From Streptomyces hyderabadensis (GTDB lineage: Bacteria > Actinomycetota > Actinomycetes > Streptomycetales > Streptomycetaceae): a DNA stretch of 64,000 nt. Every line of letters begins with the position of its first letter. Within the stretch, counting starts at the first letter, position 1. Below are positions 18,892-27,575 of this stretch, piece by piece. The DNA lies in contig NZ_JAIOJZ010000005.1 in assembly GCF_020404845.1 (NCBI RefSeq), positions 62,001 to 126,000 of the forward strand. Reading direction: 5' to 3'. A program made the translations under genes and the position numbers. The notes beneath the pieces are model-generated. The model was given only the letters and a program-made list of their open reading frames with translations. It did not search any database and had not been told where the DNA came from.

Positions 18892-20046
18892 TCAGGAAGC
18901 GTCGTCGCGGTGGTTTTGGTTGTGGTTGTGCGCGTGGTTCGCGGGCGGCGCGTCCTTCGGGTGGGTGCGCAGGCGGGCCGTGACGTCCTCGGGGGGCAGG
19001 AAGCGGGACCAGCGCTCGGGGAACTCGGAGGGCATGTCGGGGTCGCCCCCGCCGTTCGCGGTGGTCCGGGCGACGTACTCGGCGACCTGGGCCTGGCGCA
19101 GCCGCTCGTTGGCCTCGCGGGCGGCGGCGGTGGCGGCGGCCGGCCACACCCGGTCGATGGCCGCGTTGACCGCGGCGCCGACGAGCACCGCGAACGCGGA
19201 CACGCCGATCCACAGCAGCACGGCGACGGGCGCGGCCAGGGAGCCGTAGATGGTGGGGCCCTCGACGGTGCTGGTGAGGTAGATGCGCAGCAGGAAGCTG
19301 CCGAGGACCCACATGGCCAGGGCGACCAGCGCGCCGGGGACGTCCTCGATCCACGGCGAGCGCACCGGCACCGACACGTGGTACAGCGTGGTCAGGAAGG
19401 CCACGGAGAGGATGATGACGACCGGCCAGTACAGCACCTGGACGACCGTCGTCGACCAGGGCACGACCCGCACCACGGCGTCCGGCCCCGCCACCATCAG
19501 CGGCAGCGCGATCGACCCGATCAGCAGGGCCACGATGAACAGCAGGAAGGCCATCAGGCGGGTCCTGACGATGCCCCGGACGCCGTCGAGGCCGTACATC
19601 ACGGTGATGGTGTCGATGAAGACGTTCACCGCGCGGGAGCCCGACCACAGGGCGAACAGGAATCCGATGGAGATGACGTCGGGCCGGCCGCCCTTCATCA
19701 CGTCGTCCAGGATCGGCTCGGTGATCTGCTTGACGCCCTTCTCGGAGAGCACCGCGCGGGAGGCGTCCAGGATGTTGTTGCGCAGGCTCTCGGTGGTGTC
19801 GGCACCGATCCAGGAGTCGACGTAGCCGAGCAGTCCGAGCAGGCTCAGCAGCAGGGGCGGCACCGAGAGCAGGGTGAAGAACGCGGCCTCGGCGGCCAGG
19901 CCGAGGATGCGGTACTCCATGCACGAGTTGACCGTGTCCTTGAGCAGCAGCCAGGCGGTCCTGCGTTTGGAGACATTCCGGTACAGGACCCGGGCGCGGT
20001 GGAGCCGGCCCGAGGGCCGTTCGGGGGAGTCACTTGCTGGCTGCAC
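18892..20046 (-). CDS. YihY/BrkB-family inner-membrane protein
   Basis: This 384-residue protein has the YihY/BrkB layout: a basic cytoplasmic N-terminus, the segment FFTLLSVPPLLLSLLGLLGY, then further membrane helices (LMAFLLFIVALLIGSIALPL, VLYWPVVIILSVAFLTTLYH, LAAPVAVLLWIGVSAFAVLV). The family was once called ribonuclease BN, but that activity was reassigned. These are membrane proteins of unclear transport role. The C-terminal 80 residues are hydrophilic and end in an Asn/His-rich tail (NHAHNHNQNHRDDAS). It is divergent from the acyl-CoA dehydrogenase gene, with a 100-base region between. Confidence 0.9.
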   Translation of the reverse strand: MQPASDSPERPSGRLHRARVLYRNVSKRRTAWLLLKDTVNSCMEYRILGLAAEAAFFTLLSVPPLLLSLLGLLGYVDSWIGADTTESLRNNILDASRAVLSEKGVKQITEPILDDVMKGGRPDVISIGFLFALWSGSRAVNVFIDTITVMYGLDGVRGIVRTRLMAFLLFIVALLIGSIALPLMVAGPDAVVRVVPWSTTVVQVLYWPVVIILSVAFLTTLYHVSVPVRSPWIEDVPGALVALAMWVLGSFLLRIYLTSTVEGPTIYGSLAAPVAVLLWIGVSAFAVLVGAAVNAAIDRVWPAAATAAAREANERLRQAQVAEYVARTTANGGGDPDMPSEFPERWSRFLPPEDVTARLRTHPKDAPPANHAHNHNQNHRDDAS

Positions 20047-20146
20047 GCCCTAAAGGTATCCGGCGCCGGGGGTGCCACTCATCCGCGGACGCCCGTCGTT
20101 CCCGTCCCGGCCCGCCGGGGTCCCGCGGCACGGTAGGTTCACGTCC

Positions 20147-21790
20147 ATGGCAGGCAGTACCCACACCGTGACGAATCAGGCGCCGCCGCTGACCGGCTAC
20201 GACGTCTTCACCTCCGACCGGGTTCTGACGGAGGCGGTCGGCCGGCATCTGGCGGACCGGCAGCGCGAGGAGGCGCTCGCCGAGCTGTCGGGGCTGGGCC
20301 TCGGCTGCGGGTCCCTCCAGACCCAGGAGTGGGGGGCGCAGGCCAACGACCACCCGCCGGTGCTGCGCACCCACGACCGCTACGGGCACCGGGTCGACGA
20401 GGTCGACTTCCACCCGGCCTGGCACCGGCTGCTCGGCAAGGGCGTCTCGGCGGGCCTGACCGACGCCTGGTCGCGGCCGGGCGGTCACGTGCGGCGCGCG
20501 GCGGGGTTCGTGATGTGGACCCAGGTGGAGGCGGGCAACTGCTGTCCGCTGTCGATGACCCACGCGGCGGTGCCGGCCCTGCGCGCCGATCCGGAGCTGG
20601 CCGCCGAGTGGGAGCCCCGGCTGACCTCCCGGGTCTACGACCGGGAGCTGCGGCCGGCCCACCTGAAGGCCGGGGTGCTGTTCGGGATGGGTATGACGGA
20701 GAAGCAGGGCGGCAGCGACGTACGGGCGAACACCACGTCGGCGCGGCCGCTGGCCGAGGACGGGGCGTACGAGCTGACCGGGCACAAGTGGTTCTGCTCG
20801 GCGCCGATGTCGGACGGCTTCCTGGTGCTGGCGCGGGCACCCGGGGGGCTGACCTGCTTCCTGGTGCCGCGCGTGCTGGCGGACGGCACCCGCAACGTGT
20901 TCCTGATCCAGCGGCTCAAGGACAAGCTGGGCAACCGGTCCAACGCCTCCGCCGAGGTCGAGTTCGCCGGGACCTGGGCGCGCCGGGTCGGTGCGGAGGG
21001 GCGCGGGGTGGCCACGATCATCGACATGGTGGCGGCGACCCGGCTGGACTGCGTGCTGGGCTCGGCGGGCCTGATGCGGCAGGCGGTGGCGCAGGCGGTG
21101 CACCACTGCGCCCATCGCGAGGCGTTCGGCGGGAAGCTGGTCGACAAGCCGCTGATGCGCAATGTCCTCGCGGACCTGGCGGTCGAGTCGGAGGCGGCCA
21201 CGACGCTCGGGCTGCGGCTCGCGGCGGCCTGCGACGCCGCCGAGGGCGGTGACGAGCGGGAGCGGGCGCTGCTGCGGCTGGCGGTGCCCGCGGCCAAGTA
21301 CTGGGTGACCAAGCGGTGTGCGCCGGTGGCGGTGGAGGCGGCCGAGTGCCTGGGCGGCAACGGGTACGTCGAGGAGTCCGGGCTGCCCCGGCTGGTGCGC
21401 GAGTCGCCGCTGAACTCGGTCTGGGAGGGCGCCGGGAACGTGCAGGCGCTGGACGTGCTGCGGGCGCTGGGGCGCGAACCGGCGGCGCTGGACGCGTATC
21501 TGACGGAGGTGGGCGCGGCGCGCGGGGCCGATCACCGGCTGGACGCGGCGATCCGGGGCGTGCTCACGGACCTGGCCGACCTGGCGGCCGCCGAGGGGCG
21601 GGCCCGGCTGCTGGCGGAGCGGCTGGCGCTGGTGCTGCAGGGCGCGCTGCTGGTGCGGTACGCGCCGGCGGAGGTGGCCGACGCGTTCTGCGCCTCGCGG
21701 CTGGGCGGCGACGGGGGCGCGGCCTTCGGCACGCTGCCGCCGACCCTGGACCTGGCGGCGGTGGTGGAGCGGGCGCGGCCGGTGGTCTGA
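20147..21790 (+). CDS. AidB-like acyl-CoA dehydrogenase family flavoprotein
   Basis: This 547-residue protein starts at ATG 20147 (MAGSTHTVTNQAPPLTGYDV), which gives the normal AidB N-terminus. Diagnostic blocks are GMGMTEKQGGSDVRANTTSA (AidB signature), HKWFCSAPMSDGFLVLARA, the FAD/active-site region and AECLGGNGYVEESGLPRLVR followed by NSVWEGAGNVQALD. In E. coli, AidB is an FAD protein of the adaptive response to alkylating agents with weak isovaleryl-CoA dehydrogenase activity. In actinobacteria such proteins may be ordinary acyl-CoA dehydrogenases. Its divergent partner is brkB-like, and a strong hairpin follows the stop. Confidence 0.88.
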   Translation: MAGSTHTVTNQAPPLTGYDVFTSDRVLTEAVGRHLADRQREEALAELSGLGLGCGSLQTQEWGAQANDHPPVLRTHDRYGHRVDEVDFHPAWHRLLGKGVSAGLTDAWSRPGGHVRRAAGFVMWTQVEAGNCCPLSMTHAAVPALRADPELAAEWEPRLTSRVYDRELRPAHLKAGVLFGMGMTEKQGGSDVRANTTSARPLAEDGAYELTGHKWFCSAPMSDGFLVLARAPGGLTCFLVPRVLADGTRNVFLIQRLKDKLGNRSNASAEVEFAGTWARRVGAEGRGVATIIDMVAATRLDCVLGSAGLMRQAVAQAVHHCAHREAFGGKLVDKPLMRNVLADLAVESEAATTLGLRLAAACDAAEGGDERERALLRLAVPAAKYWVTKRCAPVAVEAAECLGGNGYVEESGLPRLVRESPLNSVWEGAGNVQALDVLRALGREPAALDAYLTEVGAARGADHRLDAAIRGVLTDLADLAAAEGRARLLAERLALVLQGALLVRYAPAEVADAFCASRLGGDGGAAFGTLPPTLDLAAVVERARPVV

Positions 21791-21805
21791 TTCCGGCCGC
21801 GTGGC

Positions 21806-21843
21806 GCGGGGGTGGTGCTGCGCCGACACGGCACCACCCCCGC
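21806..21843 (+). terminator. Hairpin terminator after the aidB-like gene
   Basis: GCGGGGGTGGTGC (21806-21818) pairs perfectly with GCACCACCCCCGC (21831-21843), a 13-bp stem with a 12-base loop, 15 bases after the aidB-like stop. It separates this gene from the downstream GAF regulator. Confidence 0.8.
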
Positions 21844-22032
21844 CACACGGGCCTGTTCAGGCCGCGTACGCCGCTCGGGACGGCGTGGTTCAAGTTTGGA
21901 CACCCGCGTAGCCGTCCACCAGGGTTGCAGGGGGTTGCAACTTGCGGTCGGTTGTGTGCGGACTGTGCTCGCGGGGCGCGGGCAACCGGTCAGTATGAGA
22001 CGAACATTCGGCTTCCGGAAGGACGAGGTCCC

Positions 22033-23322
22033 GTGGCGCTCTCGCCCATGGACGTGACGCAGTTCGCCGCCGTCGACACGGCGCGTGCGGCCCGGATGCT
22101 CAGCGAGGTCCGCACCGCGAGACTCTCGGGCGGGCGGGCCCCGGTGGCGCCGCGCCCGGTGATCGAGCAGTCCTGGGACCGGATGCTGCGCAGCGGGGTC
22201 GACCCGGAGCACGACTTCCGCTCCGGGCTGCTGGCCCCGGAGGAGATCCGCCGCCGGCGCGAGGCCTCCGAGCTGCGGCATGTGCTGCCGGTGCTGCGGG
22301 AGTCGCTGCTGTCGGTCGCGGACGTGGCCCACCACATCATGGTGGTCGCGGACGAGGACGGGCGGGTGCTGTGGCGGGAGGGCAGCGCGCGGGTGCTGCG
22401 CCGGGCCGACGGGCTCGGCTTCGAACTGGGCGCGGACTGGCGGGAGGAGGTGGTCGGCACCAACGGCGTGGGCACACCGGCGGTCACCCGGCGGCCCGTA
22501 CAGGTCTTCGCCTCCGAGCACTTCGTGCGCTCCCAGGCGACCTGGACCTGCGCCGGGGCCCCGATAACCGACCCGCGCAGCGGGCGGCTGCTGGGGGTGG
22601 TCGACGTGAGCGGGCCGCTGGAGACGATGCACCCGGCGACGCTGGCGTGGGTGGACTCGGTGGCCAAGCTGGCCGAGGCCCGGCTGCGGGAGCTGCACTC
22701 GCAGTCGCTGGAGCGGCTGCGGGCGGTGGCGGCGCCGGTGCTGGCCCGGCTCGGCGGGCGGGCGCTGGTGGCGGACCGGGACGGCTGGACGGCGGCGGTG
22801 ACGGGGATGCCGTACCTGGACCGGGTGGTGCTGCCCAAGTCGCCGGAGGCGGGGGCGCGGTGGCTGCCGGCGCTCGGGGCGTGCACGGTGGAGCCGCTGG
22901 CCGAGGGCTGGCTGGTGCGGGCCGCGGCCGGGCCGGTGCCGCAGGGCGCCACCCGGATCGTGCTGGACCTCGGGCAGCCGCGCCGCTGGTCGGTCCGGGT
23001 GCTGGGCGGCGCGGAGGACTGGGCGCGGGAACTGAGCCCACGGCACGCGGAGTTGCTGTACCTGCTGGCGGTGCACCGGGGCGGCCGCAGTGCTGCCGGG
23101 CTGGCCGAGGACATGTTCGGCGACCGGGCCCGCACGGTGACGGTACGGGCCGAGATGTCGCGGGTGCGGAGGTACCTCGGGGCCTACCTGGAACACCGGC
23201 CGTATCGTTTCTGCGAAGACGCGGAGATCGAGGTCCTGCTCCCGGCCGACCCCCGCGACCTCCTGCCCCACTCCACGGCACCGGCGGTGACGGAGGCACG
23301 GGCGGCGAAGGGGGTGCCGTGA
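22033..23322 (+). CDS. GAF-domain transcriptional regulator with C-terminal winged helix
   Basis: This 429-residue protein begins at GTG 22033, directly after the purine-rich GGAAGGACGAGG. An ATG 15 bases later is less well placed. Residues around 80-215 form an AcoR-like GAF sensor (HIMVVADEDGRVLWREGSAR, then EVVGTNGVGTPAVTRRPVQV and SGPLETMHPATLAWVDSVAK). There is no AAA+ sigma-54 activator domain. Instead the C-terminus has a winged-helix-like segment (LSPRHAELLYLLAVHRGGRS, then RTVTVRAEMSRVRRYLGAYL). This is the common actinobacterial GAF regulator. Its target is unknown; the upstream aidB-like gene and the downstream secreted protein are candidates. Confidence 0.82.
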   Translation: MALSPMDVTQFAAVDTARAARMLSEVRTARLSGGRAPVAPRPVIEQSWDRMLRSGVDPEHDFRSGLLAPEEIRRRREASELRHVLPVLRESLLSVADVAHHIMVVADEDGRVLWREGSARVLRRADGLGFELGADWREEVVGTNGVGTPAVTRRPVQVFASEHFVRSQATWTCAGAPITDPRSGRLLGVVDVSGPLETMHPATLAWVDSVAKLAEARLRELHSQSLERLRAVAAPVLARLGGRALVADRDGWTAAVTGMPYLDRVVLPKSPEAGARWLPALGACTVEPLAEGWLVRAAAGPVPQGATRIVLDLGQPRRWSVRVLGGAEDWARELSPRHAELLYLLAVHRGGRSAAGLAEDMFGDRARTVTVRAEMSRVRRYLGAYLEHRPYRFCEDAEIEVLLPADPRDLLPHSTAPAVTEARAAKGVP

Positions 23323-23538
23323 CCCGGGGGGCCGGGAGGCTCGCGGGGCCCCGCCCCGGCCGGCGGCGACGAGTAGTACCCGGATGGCCGTAAAGGCAGG
23401 TTGTTTTCGCATATTTGCATCGTCTGCGTCCGCCGGACCGCCCGTCTGTCGTAGCATCCTTGGTGGACCGACCCATCCGCTCCTCGGTCAACGCGGGCAC
23501 CGTCGAGCGCAGTTGGTCCGGGTGTCCGTGGAGGTTCT
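23323..23538 (+). promoter_or_regulatory. Intergenic region upstream of the secreted protein gene
   Basis: This 216-base gap has an AT-rich core (GTTGTTTTCGCATATTTGC at 23402-23420) well upstream of the GTGGAGG ribosome binding site of the next gene. It probably contains the promoter of the gene at 23539. I could not assign a convincing -35/-10 pair and see no small gene. Confidence 0.3.
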
Positions 23539-24852
23539 ATGAAGCAGCGCGGCAGACACCGCCGGCGCAGACGGGGCAGGGCGCTGCGCGCGGCCCTGAC
23601 CGGTGCGGCGCTCGCCCTGACCGGTGCCGCCACGCTGATCAGCGCCTCGCAGGCCACGGTCGCCGACGACCCCGGCGCCCTCAAGCCGCTCACCTCGGCC
23701 GCCGAGACCGGCGCACTGCGCCTGACCGAGCACCGCGTGCCGGACGCCTGGCTCGACCGGCTGTCCACCGCGATGGGCGACCCGGTGGGCGTCGACACCG
23801 TCCTCGACTCCGCCGACCACACCCTGCGCGACGCCGCCGACTGCACGGCCGGGGAGCGCGAGGCACTGCCGGTCTCCCCCGCCGCCACCCGCGCCTACTG
23901 CTGGGACGAGGCCGACACCGACGGCTGGCGCCCCGGCGCGGTCACCACCTCCGGGGACGCCGACGAGGACGGCCGCTGGGGCGCCCACCGCGTCATCCTC
24001 TCCGCCTGGTCCCGCGACGACGGCACGCCCCAGGGCGGCCTCGCCCGGGTCTCCTTCGTCGACGCCGACGATCCGGGCCGGCTCGGCTACACCTCGGCGC
24101 TGCTCGCCGTCCCGGTCGACGGCGGCCACGACTACCGGGGGCTGGCCTCCCCCGTCACCGGCATGGTCTGGTACCAGGACAAGCTGCTGGTCACCACCGC
24201 CGCCGGGGACCGCGACGCGCTCTACGTGTACGACGTGGACCGTATCCAGCGCGCCACCACCGCGGCGGACGCCGTCGGACGGGTGCCCGGCGGCTGGGCG
24301 GCGGGCGGCCACCGGTACGTGCTGCCCGCCGTCGCCTCCTACCGGCTCCCCGACACCGACGACGCGGCCCGCCCCGGGGCGATCTCCCTGGACCGCGGCA
24401 CCTCCCCCGACAGCCTGGTGGCCACCGAGCACGTGGCCGCGGACGGTGACCGGCCCACCCGGCTGTGGCGCTACGCGCTGCGCACGACGACGGACCCGGA
24501 CCGCACCGGGCTGCCCGTCACCGACTCCGCCGGCCGGGTGGACGCGGTCGAGGCGTACGAGACCGGGGCGGCCGAGGTCGGCGGCGTGCTGTCGTACCGG
24601 CCGCCCGGAGCGAGCCGGTCCGACTGGTACCTGGGACGCGCGGCCGGCGGACAGGACGGGCGCGGGAGCCTGTGGCGCCAGGACACCGAGGGTGCCCGGG
24701 CCGCGGAGTGCGGGGCGGACCGGTCGCAGCAGTGCTGGAGCGGCCGGGCGGGCTCGATGTCGTACTGGGCGCGGACCGGCGAGGTCTGGTCCCAGTCGGA
24801 CCGGATGCTGTTCGCGCTGCCGCTGGCGTCGATCGAGGACGCGCTCGACTGA
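23539..24852 (+). CDS. Secreted protein of unknown function
   Basis: This 437-residue protein has a very basic N-terminus (MKQRGRHRRRRRGRALRAAL), a hydrophobic core and a likely signal-peptidase site near ISASQATVA. The GGAGG ribosome binding site is well spaced. The mature part contains several Cys residues (DCTA, YCWD, ECGADRSQQCW), probably as disulfides, and regularly spaced Trp/Tyr strands (GMVWYQDKLLVTTAAGDRDA, ALYVYDVDRI) suggesting a beta-propeller-like fold. No catalytic motif is recognised. It is likely exported to the cell surface or medium. Confidence 0.75.
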   Translation: MKQRGRHRRRRRGRALRAALTGAALALTGAATLISASQATVADDPGALKPLTSAAETGALRLTEHRVPDAWLDRLSTAMGDPVGVDTVLDSADHTLRDAADCTAGEREALPVSPAATRAYCWDEADTDGWRPGAVTTSGDADEDGRWGAHRVILSAWSRDDGTPQGGLARVSFVDADDPGRLGYTSALLAVPVDGGHDYRGLASPVTGMVWYQDKLLVTTAAGDRDALYVYDVDRIQRATTAADAVGRVPGGWAAGGHRYVLPAVASYRLPDTDDAARPGAISLDRGTSPDSLVATEHVAADGDRPTRLWRYALRTTTDPDRTGLPVTDSAGRVDAVEAYETGAAEVGGVLSYRPPGASRSDWYLGRAAGGQDGRGSLWRQDTEGARAAECGADRSQQCWSGRAGSMSYWARTGEVWSQSDRMLFALPLASIEDALD

Positions 24853-24919
24853 CCGCCCCGGCCGCCTCGCTCCGGGCCGGGATCGACAGATCCGCGCGGC
24901 GGATGATTCCCTGACCGGC

Positions 24920-25492
24920 ATGACCAACATCGCCGTGACCACGTGGTCCCTGGAGCAGACGGCGCCCACCGATCTGCTGCCGGCCGCCGCCCCGGAGGGG
25001 GACGTCCGGATCGTCCGCGCCGAGGTGCCCTCCCCCGAGTTCAGCCGCTTCCTCTACGCCTCGGTCGGCGGCGACATCCGCTGGACGGACCGGCTCGGCT
25101 GGAGCCACGCGCGGTGGCGGGAGCACCTGGAGCGGCCGGGCGTGGAGACCTGGGTCGCCTACGACCGCGGCACGCCCGCCGGATACGTGGAGCTGACGCC
25201 CGGCGACGACGGCGTGGTGGAGATCGAGTACTTCGGCCTGATCCCGGCCTTCCGCGGCCGCCGCATCGGCGGCCACCTCCTCTCCTGCGGCACCGCCCGC
25301 GCCTGGGACCTGGCGGAGCGCTGGCCGGGGCTGGCCACCACCAAGCGGGTGTGGCTGCACACCTGCAGCAAGGACGGCGCGTACGCCATGGACAACTACC
25401 AGCGGCGCGGCTTCCGCCTCTTCGACACCAAGGTGGAGGAGGAGCCGGAGGTGGCCACCCCCGGTCCGTGGCCCGGGGCTTTCCCAGCCTGA
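24920..25492 (+). CDS. GNAT-family N-acetyltransferase
   Basis: This 190-residue protein has the GNAT acetyl-CoA-binding motif A at EYFGLIPAFRGRRIGGHLLS (the R-x-x-G-x-G/A type loop) and motif B later at YAMDNYQRRGFRLFDT. The N-terminal strand VRIVRAEVPSPEFSRFLY starts the fold. The acceptor substrate cannot be predicted. It lies 67 bases after the secreted protein gene and could be read from the same transcript. The following 385 bases carry the sulfur-operon control region. Confidence 0.87.
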   Translation: MTNIAVTTWSLEQTAPTDLLPAAAPEGDVRIVRAEVPSPEFSRFLYASVGGDIRWTDRLGWSHARWREHLERPGVETWVAYDRGTPAGYVELTPGDDGVVEIEYFGLIPAFRGRRIGGHLLSCGTARAWDLAERWPGLATTKRVWLHTCSKDGAYAMDNYQRRGFRLFDTKVEEEPEVATPGPWPGAFPA

Positions 25493-25641
25493 CCTGCGCC
25501 GACACGTCTGTTTTCGGCCGACCGGCCGACCGGTCACGGACGGTGTGACCCACGACACCCATGTCTCGCCCTACGAGACAAGGGTGTCCACATTTCGGAT
25601 TAAGCTGGACCAGTCACAGATCGCCGTGCCACGCTTCCGTC
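25493..25641 (+). promoter_or_regulatory. Sulfur-operon upstream region with a 35-base inverted repeat
   Basis: GACACCC-A-TGTCTCG (25554-25568) pairs with CGAGACA-A-GGGTGTC (25574-25588), two 7-bp blocks with one central mismatch and a 5-base spacer. A likely -10 of the TTAAGCT type lies just downstream (around 25600-25606). The position fits an operator or activator site for the cys operon. No regulator gene is adjacent, so the binding protein is unknown. Confidence 0.5.
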
Positions 25642-25725
25642 ATGCCTGGAACTGGAATTGCCTTGGTGAGTCGGCGCCACGTCGACCTCGGCCGCATGTC
25701 CAGCGCCATCTGTCCGGGCCGCTGA
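25642..25725 (+). CDS. RRHVDL-type cysteine-responsive leader peptide
   Basis: This 27-residue ORF, too short for routine calling, contains SRRHVDLGRMSSAICPG. RRHVDL followed by SAxC with a Cys close to the end is the hallmark of the actinobacterial family annotated as putative leader peptide in front of sulfur genes. The single Cys codon (TGT) is four codons before the stop. By analogy with cysteine-codon attenuators in mycobacteria, ribosome stalling at the Cys codon when Cys-tRNA is scarce would switch on the downstream sulfite reductase operon. The following 152 bases contain a near palindrome at 25802-25819 (ATG-C-CCTACGTAGG-C-CAT) but no obvious U-tract terminator, so the coupling mechanism is open. 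Confidence 0.85.
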   Translation: MPGTGIALVSRRHVDLGRMSSAICPGR

Positions 25726-25877
25726 GAGCACCCTCCAGCACCTCCGGATTCCCCGCGTTCCCCCTCGCTCCCGCGCAATGACGCGCACGCGTGTCTCACG
25801 TATGCCCTACGTAGGCCATGCGCCATGCGCGCAGGTCAGAGCCGCATTTCGCCTGTCTCCAAAAGGACGTGTCAACC
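25726..25877 (+). promoter_or_regulatory. 5' untranslated spacer between leader peptide and sulfite reductase
   Basis: This spacer contains CCTACGTAGG (25806-25815), a perfect 10-bp palindrome flanked by ATG/CAT arms. It also repeats the words TGTCTC and CCCTACG that occur in the upstream inverted repeat (25562-25575 versus 25792-25811). AAAAGGA near 25860 is the ribosome binding site. It is a plausible switch region for the leader peptide. Confidence 0.45.
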
Positions 25878-27575
25878 ATGGCCGCCACCCCGCCGAAGCC
25901 CGCTGCCGCGACCCCGCGCCGCAAGGTGAGCCGTCACCGCGGCGAGGGCCAGTGGGCGGCCGGGCACTTCACCCCGCTCAACGGCAACGAGCAGACCAAG
26001 AAGGACGACGACGGTCTCAATGTGCGGACACGTATTGAGACGATCTACTCCAAGCGCGGCTTCGACTCGATCGACCCGGGCGACCTGCGCGGCCGTATGC
26101 GCTGGTGGGGGCTGTACACCCAGCGCCGCCAGGGCATCGACGGCGGCAAGACGGCGATCCTGGAGCCGGAGGAGCTGGACGACCGGTACTTCATGCTGCG
26201 GGTCCGCATCGACGGCGGCGCGCTGACCACCGCGCAGCTGCGGGTCATCGGCGAGATCTCGCAGGAGTTCGCGCGCGGCACGGCCGACATCACCGACCGG
26301 CAGAACGTCCAGTACCACTGGATCCGGATCGAGGACGTGCCGGAGATCTGGAACCGCCTGGAGGGCGTCGGCCTGTCCACGGTGACCGCCTGCGGCGACA
26401 CCCCCCGCGTGATGATCGGCTCCCCGGTGGCGGGCATCGCCGAGGACGAGATCATCGACGGCACACCGGCGCTGGAGGAGATGAAGCGCCGGGTCCTGAA
26501 CAACCCGGCGTACTCGAACCTCCCCCGCAAGTTCAAGACCGCGATCTCCGGGTCGCCGGTCCTCGACGTGGTGCACGAGATCAATGACGTGGCGTTCGTC
26601 GGCGTGGAGCACCCCGAGCACGGGCCCGGCTTCGACCTGTGGGTCGGCGGCGGCCTGTCCACCAACCCCAAGCTGGGCGTGCGGCTGAACGCCTGGGTGC
26701 CCATCGAGGACGTGCCCGACGTCTACGAGGGCGTCATCTCCATCTTCCGCGACTACGGCTACCGGCGGCTGCGCAACCGTGCCCGGCTGAAGTTCCTGGT
26801 CGCCGACTGGGGCGCGGAGAAGTTCCGCCAGGTCCTGGAGGACGAGTACCTGAAGCGGAAGCTGACCGACGGCCCGGCGCCGGCCGAGCCCACCAGCCGC
26901 TGGCGCGACCACATCGGCGTGCACCGGCAGAAGGACGGCCGCTACTACGTCGGCTTCGCCCCGCGCGTGGGCCGCGTCGACGGCACGATCCTCACCAAGG
27001 TCGCCGACCTGGCCGAGGCGCACGGCTCGGGCCGGGTGCGCACCACGGTCGAGCAGAAGATGATCGTCCTCGACGTCGAGGAGGCGCGGGTCGACTCGCT
27101 GGTCGAGTCCCTGGAAGCGCTGGACCTCACCGCCCGGCCCTCCACCTTCCGGCGGGGCACCATGGCCTGCACCGGCATCGAGTTCTGCAAGCTCGCCATC
27201 GTCGAGACCAAGGCGCGCGGCGCCTCGCTCATCGACGAGCTGGAGCGCCGCCTCCCGGACTTCGACGAGCCCCTCACCATCAACCTCAACGGCTGCCCGA
27301 ACGCCTGCGCCCGCATCCAGACCGCGGACATCGGTCTCAAGGGCCAGCTCGTGCTCGACGAGCACGGCGAGCAGGTCGAGGGCTACCAGGTGCACCTGGG
27401 CGGCGCCCTCGGCCTGGAGCCGGGCTTCGGCCGCAAGGTGCGCGGCCTCAAGGTCACGGCCCAGGAACTGCCCGACTACGTGGAGCGCGTCCTCAAGCGG
27501 TTCCAGGCCGAGCGCGAGGACGGCGAGCGCTTCGCCTCCTGGGCGGCCCGGGCCTCGGAGGAGGCCCTGTCGTGA
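25878..27575 (+). CDS. Ferredoxin-dependent sulfite reductase (siroheme/4Fe-4S)
   Basis: This 565-residue enzyme reduces sulfite to sulfide in the cytoplasm. The ATG at 25878 follows AAAAGGA, while a more upstream ATG has no good ribosome binding site. It carries the siroheme and iron-sulfur ligands in two pairs: CTGIEFC (Cys about 431 and 437) and CPNAC (Cys about 473 and 477). The parallel half domains RFIGEIS-like and DITDRQNVQYHWIRIEDVPE are standard for the nitrite/sulfite reductase family. Sitting in an operon with cysH, cysC, cysD and cysN supports sulfite over nitrite. It overlaps the zinc-ribbon gene by four bases (GTGA). Confidence 0.93.
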   Translation: MAATPPKPAAATPRRKVSRHRGEGQWAAGHFTPLNGNEQTKKDDDGLNVRTRIETIYSKRGFDSIDPGDLRGRMRWWGLYTQRRQGIDGGKTAILEPEELDDRYFMLRVRIDGGALTTAQLRVIGEISQEFARGTADITDRQNVQYHWIRIEDVPEIWNRLEGVGLSTVTACGDTPRVMIGSPVAGIAEDEIIDGTPALEEMKRRVLNNPAYSNLPRKFKTAISGSPVLDVVHEINDVAFVGVEHPEHGPGFDLWVGGGLSTNPKLGVRLNAWVPIEDVPDVYEGVISIFRDYGYRRLRNRARLKFLVADWGAEKFRQVLEDEYLKRKLTDGPAPAEPTSRWRDHIGVHRQKDGRYYVGFAPRVGRVDGTILTKVADLAEAHGSGRVRTTVEQKMIVLDVEEARVDSLVESLEALDLTARPSTFRRGTMACTGIEFCKLAIVETKARGASLIDELERRLPDFDEPLTINLNGCPNACARIQTADIGLKGQLVLDEHGEQVEGYQVHLGGALGLEPGFGRKVRGLKVTAQELPDYVERVLKRFQAEREDGERFASWAARASEEALS

